This document shows positions 6,469-13,844 of a DNA stretch of 18,314 bases, one piece after another. The stretch covers positions 1 through 18,314 of the forward strand of contig JAHHKH010000440.1 of NCBI GenBank assembly GCA_018679695.1, given 5' to 3'. Numbering within the stretch: position 1 is the stretch's first letter; each line of letters opens with the position of its first letter. A program made the translations under genes and the position numbers. The stretch comes from Maribacter sp. GTDB lineage: Bacteria > Bacteroidota > Bacteroidia > Flavobacteriales > Flavobacteriaceae. Under the pieces are notes generated by a model. The model made no database searches, was not told the DNA's origin, and saw only the letters and a program-made list of their open reading frames with translations.

Positions 6469-7914
6469 ATGAATATCGCAGCAACCTTAAAAAAATCAAT
6501 TGCAGTAAGTGCTCTGGCCACCATGGTCGTCTTTACTTCATCAGCCCAAAACAAGTTGGATGGCGTTTTAAAAAACTTGGACGCCCAAAGTGAATCCTAT
6601 GGTGAAATAGCCCAAACCATATGGAAATTGGCCGAAATGGGATACCAAGAAGAAAAAAGTGCCGCTTTATTACAAAAAACATTAAGCGATGCCGGGTTTA
6701 CTATTAAAAAAGGAGTGGCGGGCATTCCAACAGCATTTATCGCCGAATATGGTAGTGGCAGCCCAGTTATTGGTATTATGGGAGAGTATGATGCCTTACC
6801 GGGCCTATCGCAAGAAGCAGTTCCTGAGAAAAGGACGGCAGGAAAGGCCGCTGGTCATGCCTGTGGTCACCATTTGTTCGGAACAGCATCCACAGCAGCC
6901 GCCATTGCGGCCAAAGAATGGATGACAAGCAATAACATCAAAGGTACCATACGTTTTTATGGTACTCCCGCAGAAGAAGGTGGTGGCGCTAAGGTTTATA
7001 TGTCACGAGAAGGACTCTTTGATGATGTTGATGTCGCCTTACACTGGCATCCCAGCTCACAGAACGCAGCCAGTGCGGCCGCGGCTTTGTCAAATATTTC
7101 AGCGAAGTTTCGTTTTTATGGAGTTTCAGCACATGCTGCAGGAGCTCCTGAAAGAGGACGTTCTTCATTAGATGGGATTGAAGCAATGAACAATATGATC
7201 AATTTAATGCGTGAGCATATTCCCCAGGAAACACGTATTCATTACGTAATCACAGATGGCGGAAAGGCACCAAACGTTGTTCCTGATTTTGCAGAAGTCT
7301 ACTATTATGCACGCCACAACCGTCGAGATGTAGTGAAAAGTATTTTTGAGCGTATCGTTAAAGCTGCAGAAGGTGCGGCGCTGGGCACTGGGACTACAAT
7401 GGACTATGAAATCGTAAATGGCGTATACGAACTGCTACCAAATCTAACCTTACAAAAAGTTGTTCACGACAATTTAACACAAGTTGGCGGAATTGAATAT
7501 ACCGCAGAAGAAAAGTCCTTTGCAGACAAAATTGCAATTAGCTTGGGGCAAGAAAGCGCAGACTTGGAAAAGGCAAAAAACGTACAACCTTATAAAGAAA
7601 CTGCAAGAGCTTATGGGTCAACGGATGTTGGTGATGTGAGTTTTGTGGTTCCTACTGTCGGTTTTGGAACAGCTACATGGGTTCCTGGAACTTCTGCACA
7701 TAGTTGGCAAGCAGTCGCTGCCGGTGGTACCTCTATTGGGAACAAAGGAATGATGATAGCCGCAAAAACCTTGGCGCTCACAGCCATAAATCTTTTTCAG
7801 GATCCCGATTTGGTCAAAAAGGCCAAAGCGGAGTTCTTAGAACGCAGAGGGGCCGATTTCAAATACATTCCCCTATTGGGAGACAGGAAGCCTGCACTTG
7901 ATTACAGGAATTAA
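6469..7914 (+). CDS. Exported M20D-family amidohydrolase (AbgB-like)
   Basis: This 481-residue zinc- or manganese-dependent amidohydrolase is of the M20D type, related to AbgB, the p-aminobenzoyl-glutamate hydrolase subunit, and to aminoacylases. Motifs in order are GEYDALPG (105-112), GHACGHH (129-135, with metal ligands C132 and H134), TPAEEGGG (166-173, with E169 as likely general base and E170 as ligand), LHWHP (191-195) and H411 in the closing AHSW motif. The dimerisation insert begins near 208 with VSAHAAG. The N-terminus is a Sec signal peptide (cut near A26^Q27). E. coli AbgB is cytoplasmic, so this copy probably acts in the periplasm on an N-acyl or peptide-like substrate. No AbgA or AbgT homologue is adjacent. 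The substrate is not predictable from sequence. Confidence 0.88.
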   Translation: MNIAATLKKSIAVSALATMVVFTSSAQNKLDGVLKNLDAQSESYGEIAQTIWKLAEMGYQEEKSAALLQKTLSDAGFTIKKGVAGIPTAFIAEYGSGSPVIGIMGEYDALPGLSQEAVPEKRTAGKAAGHACGHHLFGTASTAAAIAAKEWMTSNNIKGTIRFYGTPAEEGGGAKVYMSREGLFDDVDVALHWHPSSQNAASAAAALSNISAKFRFYGVSAHAAGAPERGRSSLDGIEAMNNMINLMREHIPQETRIHYVITDGGKAPNVVPDFAEVYYYARHNRRDVVKSIFERIVKAAEGAALGTGTTMDYEIVNGVYELLPNLTLQKVVHDNLTQVGGIEYTAEEKSFADKIAISLGQESADLEKAKNVQPYKETARAYGSTDVGDVSFVVPTVGFGTATWVPGTSAHSWQAVAAGGTSIGNKGMMIAAKTLALTAINLFQDPDLVKKAKAEFLERRGADFKYIPLLGDRKPALDYRN

Positions 7915-8087
7915 ATTCAAGGACCAATACAGGAGTCCGGGTTCACATAGTTGATCACCTTTGAGTTCAGCCTTTTAACTATTGACCTTCGACTTGACTC
8001 TTGAATTTTGTTCTGTATATGTTCAATAAAAATGTAACAATCCATTTAAACTTACTACTAACCCATTAACAACCCACCAACCTAAGT

Positions 8088-8582
8088 GTGAACAAAAAGC
8101 TGGAGCATCAATTTGTGACGGAGTTGGAGAACAATCAGAATATTGTTCATAAAGTCTGTACGTTGTACACCAATGACAGGGATTCGCACAAAGACCTGTT
8201 CCAGGAAATAACCATACAGTTATGGAAAGCGTACCCAAAATTTCGAGGGGAATCAAAATTCAGTACTTGGATGTACAGGGTCGCACTAAATACGGCTATA
8301 ACGCTATATCGAAAATCGAAAAAAAGAATTCAGACCCAAGACTATGAATCGGTTATTTTTAAAATAAAAGCTGATGAATATGATCCATTGGAAGAACAGC
8401 AATTACAACTCATGTACAAGGCTGTGAAGCAATTGGGCGATATAGAGAAAGCTTTGGTTTTTCTCTATTTGGAAGATAAAGACTATCGGGAAATTGCAGA
8501 AACACTGGGTATTACAGAAGTGAATGCCAGGGTTAAAATGAACCGAATAAAAAATAAATTAAGAACCATATTGAACCCTTGA
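8088..8582 (+). CDS. ECF-type RNA polymerase sigma factor
   Basis: This 164-residue sigma-70 family protein has only regions 2 and 4, as in ECF factors. Region 2, which binds core polymerase and the -10 element, covers about 20-78, with DLFQEITIQLWKAYPKF and STWMYRVALNTA as its recognisable parts. Region 4 (about 108-160) holds the helix-turn-helix DYREIAETLGITEVNARVKM. The start is a GTG at 8088; no better ATG lies upstream in frame. The next gene begins 4 nt after the stop and encodes a membrane protein, so the two form an operon and the partner may hold the sigma factor inactive. The 173-nt upstream gap contains no clear promoter. The regulon cannot be told from this window. Confidence 0.9.
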   Translation: MNKKLEHQFVTELENNQNIVHKVCTLYTNDRDSHKDLFQEITIQLWKAYPKFRGESKFSTWMYRVALNTAITLYRKSKKRIQTQDYESVIFKIKADEYDPLEEQQLQLMYKAVKQLGDIEKALVFLYLEDKDYREIAETLGITEVNARVKMNRIKNKLRTILNP

Positions 8583-8586
8583 CGAT

Positions 8587-9237
8587 ATGATTGATGAACT
8601 GGAATTACTAAAGAAGGACTGGCAAAAAAAGGAAGAGCATCTTCCGAAATTGTCTTATGAGGAAATTCATAATATGCTCTGGAAGAAATCTTCCTCTATC
8701 GTAAAATGGATATTGATTATCAGTATTCTGGAATTCACGGTTCCCCATTTATTATATCTAATCCCCTCATTCCAGGACAATATGGAAATCTATGACAAAT
8801 TAGGGCTCCACAATTATATTATAGGATTGACCATTTTTACCTACGGGGTGGCCTTCTACTTTATTCTACAATTTTATCGTCGTTATAAGGAGATTTCGGT
8901 TTTGGATAGTTCCAAAAATCTGATGCGAAAGATCATCAGGACCAGAACCACGGTAAAACACTATATCATTTATTCCCTATCTATGATAATGGTCATCGTT
9001 GTAATGATGATTATCGGAGTCTATTTTGATGATGATATTTTCTCAAGCTTTAGCCAGTTGCAAGATAAAGCGAAAAGTATTTCAGCCGAAAAAATCAAAA
9101 TAAGTATAATGATAGGAATGGCTGTAATGGGTGTGGTTTTAACAGCAGTGATGGCAGGAATCTATTTCTTATTATACGGATTGTTACTGCGCAAACTAAA
9201 AAGAAATTACAACGAACTTAAACAATTGGAAGTTTAG
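8587..9237 (+). CDS. Four-helix membrane protein paired with the ECF sigma factor
   Basis: This 216-residue protein has a charged cytoplasmic N-terminal segment (1-37, starting MIDELELLKKDWQKKEE) and four predicted membrane helices at about 38-59, 77-97, 124-147 and 171-201. It ends in a short basic tail. There is no zinc-binding anti-sigma motif (HxxxCxxC) and no known enzyme domain. The N-terminal pattern of ELLKxDWxK followed by KKSSSIVKWI recurs, from memory, in flavobacterial proteins encoded just behind ECF sigma genes. Together with the 4-nt spacing this suggests a membrane-bound anti-sigma role, with the 37-residue N-terminus as the likely sigma-binding part. That role is inference. 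Its stop codon overlaps the stop of the convergent acyltransferase gene. Confidence 0.75.
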   Translation: MIDELELLKKDWQKKEEHLPKLSYEEIHNMLWKKSSSIVKWILIISILEFTVPHLLYLIPSFQDNMEIYDKLGLHNYIIGLTIFTYGVAFYFILQFYRRYKEISVLDSSKNLMRKIIRTRTTVKHYIIYSLSMIMVIVVMMIIGVYFDDDIFSSFSQLQDKAKSISAEKIKISIMIGMAVMGVVLTAVMAGIYFLLYGLLLRKLKRNYNELKQLEV

Positions 9238-10070
9238 GCCTTTTTAATCTTGGCTTTCTTGGGCTTATCGGTCTTCCATTTACGTTGTTTGTTTTCCTCC
9301 TCGTAAGCAAGAAGTTCTTCTTTGGGAATCACCTTTAAAAATGAAGGGTGCTGTTCAATGGCATATTCCAGCTTTTCGATGATAGCTTCGAATGATTCAT
9401 TCTCATAATCAATATCCAAAGGCTCTTTGATATTCATATGTTGCAAAATCCCTTTTTTCTTGATACGTAGACCCTTCTTGTCAAATGAGCGACGAAAACC
9501 ATCGATAACGACTGGTACTACCACGGGTCTGTATTTTTTGATAATATGGGCGGTACCTTTGCGAAGCGGTTTCCATGGGGTAGTCGTGCCTTGTGGAAAA
9601 GTAATCACCCAGCCATCGTTCAGTGCTTTTCCGATATTGGAAATATCGCTCATTTTCACTTGTCGCTTCACATCTTGACCTTCAGACCGCCAGGTACGTT
9701 CTACGCTGATAGAACCTGCATAGGCAAAAACCTTGGTCAAAAGACTTTTCTTCATGGTCTCGGCGGCAGCCACATAATATACATTCAATTTTGGATTCCA
9801 AAGATAACCTACATTCTTAATAGAATCATCCCTGCCACTTAAACTGGCATTGAAAACATGGAACATAGCCACCACATCGGCAAAATAGGTCTGATGGTTG
9901 CTCACAAAAAGAACGTTGCTATCGGGTAGGTTCCTGATAATATCGGAGCCTTCTATTTCCAAGGTATTGAAGCCTTTATAGCGCTGATGGGTAATAACAC
10001 CCATAATGCGAATAAGCCACTTTTTCAGAAAAAGTATATGACCAAATGGATTTTCCTTAAATATACCCAT
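9234..10070 (-). CDS. PlsC-like 1-acylglycerol-3-phosphate acyltransferase
   Basis: The 278-residue protein belongs to the PlsC/LPLAT superfamily, which moves a fatty acyl group onto a lysophospholipid or related acceptor at the inner membrane. Block I is SNHQTYFAD (57-65), where H59 and D65 are separated by five residues rather than the canonical four. Block III is FPQGTTT (158-164), with Gln in place of the usual Glu of FPEGTR. Block IV is seen as VVPVVIDGF (184-192). The C-terminal 30 residues are strongly basic, which suits contact with membrane phospholipid. It lies 24 nt downstream of the NUDIX gene on the same strand, probably in one operon. Because two catalytic blocks deviate, the acceptor may not be lysophosphatidate; ornithine- or glycine-lipid synthesis is possible. 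Confidence 0.82.
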   Translation of the reverse strand: MGIFKENPFGHILFLKKWLIRIMGVITHQRYKGFNTLEIEGSDIIRNLPDSNVLFVSNHQTYFADVVAMFHVFNASLSGRDDSIKNVGYLWNPKLNVYYVAAAETMKKSLLTKVFAYAGSISVERTWRSEGQDVKRQVKMSDISNIGKALNDGWVITFPQGTTTPWKPLRKGTAHIIKKYRPVVVPVVIDGFRRSFDKKGLRIKKKGILQHMNIKEPLDIDYENESFEAIIEKLEYAIEQHPSFLKVIPKEELLAYEEENKQRKWKTDKPKKAKIKKA

Positions 10071-10094
10071 AGCGGCAAATCTACAAAATAAGCC

Positions 10095-10736
10095 TTATAA
10101 AACCTGTTTTAAGAGTTCCTTGATTTCGCTGAGCATCATGGCCGTTGCTCCCCAAACGACGTAACCTTTTAGTTTAAAGGCTGGTACATCAATGTTCTTC
10201 GCATAAGAAGTGGATAATTTCTGTGTAAAGATCTTTCTATCATCCATAAAGTCAACCAAGGGTACCTCCACTATGGACTCTACTTCCGATTCTTGAAGTA
10301 TAAAGGGCTTTGGATTTTCATACAAGCCTATGAATGGTTGCACTTCAAAGTTACTGGGGGGTATATACACTTCACTCAAAGACTTTATAATAGATACCTG
10401 ATTGGGGGAGACCCCAACTTCTTCGTGGGTTTCCCGCAAAGCGGTGTGCATAATATTCAGGTCTTCTTTTTCCAACTTGCCGCCAGGAAATCCTATCTGG
10501 TTGGAGTGAACCCCGTTGTATTTCTTGCGCAATATTAAAAGTAAATTCGTCGATCGCGTTTTGTTCGGATAAAAAAGGGCCAATACTCCGGCCTTTTTCG
10601 GATTCTTTTTCTTTATCCTACCAGCTTCAAGTTCTTTAATTCGAATTAAAGGAGCCATTTTATAATGGGAAGAAGGTCCAGGTAATGGCAGATTTTTTAT
10701 TTTTGAACTCCGTATGGCAAAATCATCAAAATTCAT
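10095..10736 (-). CDS. NUDIX hydrolase, CoA pyrophosphatase (NudL) type
   Basis: Enzymes of this type cleave CoA or acyl-CoA to 4'-phosphopantetheine and adenosine 3',5'-bisphosphate. The 213-residue protein shows the subfamily signature LLLILRKKYNGVHSNQIGFP (65-84) running into the Nudix box, which continues as GGKLEKEDLN and ALRETHEEVG (99-108). The extra residue between the box glycine and REThEE is normal for CoA pyrophosphatases. VWGATAMML (194-202) is a further family match. The frame is open up to 10868, but I start at the ATG at 10736 because MNFDDF...KNLPLPG fits the family and the extension would cover the divergent lipoprotein gene. This start overlaps that gene's ATG by two bases. 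It precedes the acyltransferase gene, so the pair may link CoA turnover and lipid synthesis; that is inference. Confidence 0.88.
   Translation of the reverse strand: MNFDDFAIRSSKIKNLPLPGPSSHYKMAPLIRIKELEAGRIKKKNPKKAGVLALFYPNKTRSTNLLLILRKKYNGVHSNQIGFPGGKLEKEDLNIMHTALRETHEEVGVSPNQVSIIKSLSEVYIPPSNFEVQPFIGLYENPKPFILQESEVESIVEVPLVDFMDDRKIFTQKLSTSYAKNIDVPAFKLKGYVVWGATAMMLSEIKELLKQVL
10698..10705 (+). promoter_or_regulatory. Candidate -7 box (TATTTTTG) for the lipoprotein isomerase gene
   Basis: TATTTTTG matches TAnnTTTG exactly and ends 29 nt before the ATG at 10735. It lies inside the first codons of the divergent NUDIX gene. A start of transcription near 10711 would leave the ATG at 10714 almost leaderless, which favours 10735. 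No clear -33 TTG is seen. Confidence 0.35.
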
Positions 10737-11451
10737 GGTAATCAAAAAATTCAAGTACACTACAATATTACTACTATTATTTTTAGCTTCATGTAAGGGA
10801 GAATCCAAGCAAAAAGAAAGCACCGTACCAAAAACAGAAGAACAAAAAGATACCCTTGAGGTAGCCAAAAATGAAGTTCAGGAAGAGGAAGAAGAACCTT
10901 TTATTTTGACTGAGGACAATGCCATAGATTTCTTTTTTAATTACAATAAGACCTTAAAGGATGACACGGTCAAGATAACCACCACCATGGGTAGTTTCAC
11001 GGTACAATTATATGATAATGTACCCTACCACAAGGCGAATTTCATATATCTTACCTCAAAAGGCTATTTTGACAATACCCAATTTCATCGTGTGGTCAAG
11101 AATTTTATAATCCAAGGTGGAAATTCGGACGATAAAGAAACAGCAAATAAACGCAGGACCATTGGTCGATATCTTTTACCTCCCGATGCCAAAAAGGGAT
11201 ACAAGCATCATCGCGGTACGATTTCGATGCCAAGTAGCGAGGTGAACAATCCACATATGCTGGCCTCTCCCTATGAATTTTTCATTGTGGTCACCAAACC
11301 TGGTTCGTATCACTTAGACGGGGAATATACCCCGTTCGGTAAGGTTATTGACGGTATGGAGGTGGTTGACAAGATCAACGTGCAACCTGTTGGAAAGGGC
11401 GACTGGCCATCACAAAATATCTACATTCTCAAGGCTGAAATAGTTAAATAA
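10735..11451 (+). CDS. Cyclophilin-type peptidyl-prolyl isomerase lipoprotein
   Basis: This 238-residue lipoprotein has a signal sequence ending in the lipobox LASC (17-20), so C20 is the lipidated residue. An acidic, glutamate-rich linker (about 21-57) then leads to a cyclophilin domain (about 78-238). The active-site block FHRVVKNFIIQGG (117-129) contains the catalytic R119. EFFIVV (171-176) matches the family's QFFI block, with Glu replacing Gln, and H184 stands where human CypA has W121, as in many bacterial cyclophilins. It should help fold proteins in the periplasm. An ATG at 10714 is in frame, but it would add seven residues before a normal lipoprotein signal, so 10735 is preferred. 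It is convergent with the UPF0126 gene across 49 nt, with no obvious terminator. Confidence 0.9.
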   Translation: MVIKKFKYTTILLLLFLASCKGESKQKESTVPKTEEQKDTLEVAKNEVQEEEEEPFILTEDNAIDFFFNYNKTLKDDTVKITTTMGSFTVQLYDNVPYHKANFIYLTSKGYFDNTQFHRVVKNFIIQGGNSDDKETANKRRTIGRYLLPPDAKKGYKHHRGTISMPSSEVNNPHMLASPYEFFIVVTKPGSYHLDGEYTPFGKVIDGMEVVDKINVQPVGKGDWPSQNIYILKAEIVK

Positions 11452-11500
11452 TCAACAGTTGTACCTTAAATCCTCGAAATCGCGCATTAATCAAACAGTA

Positions 11501-12115
11501 TTAAATACTTGGAGATTTATAAATATTCGGTAAAACAATATGAAACTTGACGGCTAGGATCCTGATCAATATGATAATCAATATTGCCGCGATGTAGGCA
11601 TAGGTACCATCAATAGGAAGTTGAATCAAAAGAAAATAAGACAATCCGCCTAAAATACAAGCTGTAGCATAGATTTCCTTATGGAAAATTACCGGAATCT
11701 CATTGCACAGAATATCGCGGATCACACCACCAAATGAAGCTGTAATCGTTCCTAGGATGATACACATAACCGGCATTAGTTCGGCCGAAATCCCTTTCTC
11801 AATACCCACCATCGTGAATAATCCAATCCCGATGGTATCGAATAGGAACAAAGTTTTTCGCAAATATTTGAGTTGGTTTGAAAAAACAATCGCGAAAATT
11901 ACGGTTCCCAATATGGTGAAAATATAAACCGATTCACGCATCCAGACCACCGGTGTATTGCCAATAAGCATATCACGAAGTGTTCCTCCACCTATTGCCG
12001 TAACAAAGGCGATAATAAGTACTCCGAACAAATCAAGTTTCTTTTCCATAGCGACCAGTACACCGGATATGGCAAAGGCAATGGTCCCTAAAATATCGAT
12101 GGTTAAATAAAACAT
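11501..12115 (-). CDS. UPF0126 (TRIC-like) membrane channel or transporter
   Basis: This 204-residue integral membrane protein has seven hydrophobic segments and an internal duplication. The repeated signature is GGGTLRDML (42-50) in the first half and FGGVIRDIL (128-136) in the second. That glycine-rich kink followed by RD is the hallmark of the UPF0126/YicG family, which is structurally related to trimeric TRIC cation channels; some members have been linked to glycine uptake. The transported ion or solute here is unknown. It begins 3 nt after the stop of the RDD gene, so the two are surely one transcript. That places it beside the SpoIIM-to-DUF58 operon without showing that it takes part in that system. 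Confidence 0.88.
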   Translation of the reverse strand: MFYLTIDILGTIAFAISGVLVAMEKKLDLFGVLIIAFVTAIGGGTLRDMLIGNTPVVWMRESVYIFTILGTVIFAIVFSNQLKYLRKTLFLFDTIGIGLFTMVGIEKGISAELMPVMCIILGTITASFGGVIRDILCNEIPVIFHKEIYATACILGGLSYFLLIQLPIDGTYAYIAAILIIILIRILAVKFHIVLPNIYKSPSI

Positions 12116-12118
12116 ATA

Positions 12119-12835
12119 TTAGAATTGTTGGGTGTAATAACTATAATCCTTGATGATCTTGTCAACAAACTCAAACGGTTTTGTATCCGTTGAAATTTGG
12201 GTCACTTCCTTTATTCTATTACTCAAAGAAAGGATTATTTGATGATTGCCATTTCGTCTTGCCTGATCATACAATTCCTTGATTGTCTGCATTTCACGGT
12301 CTTCAAAGACCGTTACCTGGGCATATTGTGGTACATAATCCTCAGGTAGGTCCCGGAGAAGTGTGTCTTTCAAACTTACCTTTTTCTTTTCGCTGATAAC
12401 GGTCGTACCCGCTGCAATATCACCGATACGCTGACCGTTTCCACGAATCAAAATCGTTAATACCGCCAATCCACCGAAAGTAAGCACCACATCGATAATC
12501 CGTAAGATCCAACGTATAAAATAACTTGAAAATCCTGGTTTGGAACCATCGAGCTTGACCACACGAATATGCATCAGTCCCTTTCCAATGGTTTTGCCGT
12601 CCATAAAGGTTTCCAGCAAAACATAATACAAAAATGCAGGCAGGCTTAAGAGGAGATAAAGGGCCCACAAATCCCCGAAATCGATTTCCAATGCCAACAA
12701 CATCCAAACGACCAAAATGGTATAGGCACCAATTACAAAACTATCGATAAGGTAAGCCAGCATGCGATCTCCAAGATGCGCGGTATTTTGGCTAATGCTT
12801 ATATTTTGGGCGGTTTCTATTTGAAATTGTTCCAT
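12119..12835 (-). CDS. RDD-family membrane protein with a long C-terminal extension
   Basis: The first 150 of 238 residues form an RDD domain: LGDRMLAYLIDSF (21-33) carries the signature R24 and D31, and TIGKGLMHIRVVKLDG (82-97) is the second conserved block. Three or four membrane helices fall between about 25 and 130. Residues about 150-238 add a soluble, charged, mostly helical tail with no recognised domain, which should face the cytoplasm. RDD proteins are often membrane partners of other systems, and this one stands head-to-head with a SpoIIM-like gene across 34 nt, an arrangement that supports a shared role with the MoxR/DUF58 operon. Its exact biochemical function is not known. Confidence 0.88.
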   Translation of the reverse strand: MEQFQIETAQNISISQNTAHLGDRMLAYLIDSFVIGAYTILVVWMLLALEIDFGDLWALYLLLSLPAFLYYVLLETFMDGKTIGKGLMHIRVVKLDGSKPGFSSYFIRWILRIIDVVLTFGGLAVLTILIRGNGQRIGDIAAGTTVISEKKKVSLKDTLLRDLPEDYVPQYAQVTVFEDREMQTIKELYDQARRNGNHQIILSLSNRIKEVTQISTDTKPFEFVDKIIKDYSYYTQQF

Positions 12836-12848
12836 ATTTTAGTTTCTT

Positions 12849-12862
12849 TGGGTATAAACCCA
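12849..12862. promoter_or_regulatory. Small inverted repeat in the RDD/SpoIIM divergent gap
   Basis: TGGGT-ATAA-ACCCA is a perfect dyad with 5-bp arms, close to the middle of the 34-bp gap between two divergent start codons. It could be a shared operator or a leader hairpin. The arms are short, so chance is not excluded. Confidence 0.3.
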
Positions 12863-12869
12863 GTAATCA

Positions 12870-13844
12870 ATGCGTGAGGCCGCCTTTGTAAAGCAAAATA
12901 AAGACAAATGGGTAACTTTTGAAAACGCACTGTCAAACAAAACGAAGATTGAGCCTGATGTATTGTCTGACCTTTACATTGAAATAACGGACAACCTCAG
13001 CTATGCCAAGACATTTTATGCGGGCAGCAATACCGAATACTATCTGAATTCCATTGCGTCACAAGCCCATCAAAAGATCTATAAAACCAAAAAGGAACCC
13101 AAGAACCGAATACTCGAATTCTGGAAAACCGAGTTCCCTACCCTATTCTTTTATCATCAAAGGGAGCTGCTGATCGCTTTCTTGGTCTTTTCATTCTTTG
13201 TTTTGGTCGGGGCATTTTCAGCAGCCAACGAAGGGGATTTTGTACGGTCGATCCTTGGTGACGGTTATGTGAACATGACCATGGAAAATATTGAAAAAGG
13301 GGATCCTATGGCCGTTTACAAGCAGATGGGCGAATTTAACATGTTCATGGGTATCACAATCAATAATATACGCGTCGCAATGATGGCCTTCGGATATGGG
13401 ATACTTCTCGGAATTGGTACCCTATGGATCATGATGCAAAATGGGATCATGCTCGGTAGTTTTCAATATTTCTTTTATGAGAAAGGTTTGCTTTGGGAAT
13501 CTGCGCGTACCATTTGGATCCATGGTACCATAGAGATTTCGGTCATTATCATTGCCGGTTGTGCTGGTCTGGTCTTAGCCAACGGTATGCTTTTCCCGGG
13601 TACCTTTACCCGCTTGGAGTCCTTCAAAAAAGGGGTCAAAAACGGACTCAAGATAATGCTGAGTACACTGCCTTTCTTTATCATAGCAGGATTCCTTGAA
13701 GGTTTTGTAACACGACATACCGAAATGCCAGATTGGTTAGCCATTTTGATAATTACAGGATCCTTGGTACTAATCCTATTTTATTACGTTATATACCCAT
13801 ATCAACTACATTTAAAAAACAACCGAAATGACCAGATTCATTGA
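12870..13844 (+). CDS. SpoIIM-like (stage II sporulation protein M family) membrane protein
   Basis: This 324-residue protein has a soluble N-terminal region of about 95 residues and then five or six membrane helices (about 100-118, 164-198, 219-240, 261-280, 289-310). The family signature HGTIE (218-222) leads into ISVIIIAGCAGLVLANG, and GFLEGFVTR (274-282) is the second conserved acidic helix. In endospore formers SpoIIM forms the engulfment complex with the peptidoglycan hydrolases SpoIID and SpoIIP; this organism has no sign of sporulation, and such homologues are common next to RDD, MoxR and DUF58 genes. It heads the six-gene operon and overlaps the next gene by 17 nt. A role in the envelope, possibly in placing peptidoglycan-active proteins, is inference. 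Confidence 0.88.
   Translation: MREAAFVKQNKDKWVTFENALSNKTKIEPDVLSDLYIEITDNLSYAKTFYAGSNTEYYLNSIASQAHQKIYKTKKEPKNRILEFWKTEFPTLFFYHQRELLIAFLVFSFFVLVGAFSAANEGDFVRSILGDGYVNMTMENIEKGDPMAVYKQMGEFNMFMGITINNIRVAMMAFGYGILLGIGTLWIMMQNGIMLGSFQYFFYEKGLLWESARTIWIHGTIEISVIIIAGCAGLVLANGMLFPGTFTRLESFKKGVKNGLKIMLSTLPFFIIAGFLEGFVTRHTEMPDWLAILIITGSLVLILFYYVIYPYQLHLKNNRNDQIH

Noticed and set aside
7915..8087. 173-nt gap before the sigma factor, searched for a promoter, small RNA or small gene.
   Set aside because: A loose TTG...TATATG arrangement is present near 7993-8020, but it does not match TAnnTTTG. No stable hairpin or small frame stands out.
11497..11509. Palindrome AGTATT-A-AATACT at the end of the UPF0126 gene.
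   Set aside because: It is AT-only apart from the ends, overlaps the coding region, cannot form a hairpin with a one-base loop, and has no U tract.
12870..13844. Sporulation capacity, suggested by the SpoIIM-family gene.
   Set aside because: No other sporulation gene is present, and the organism looks like a non-sporulating flavobacterium. SpoIIM homologues are widespread in MoxR/DUF58 loci.
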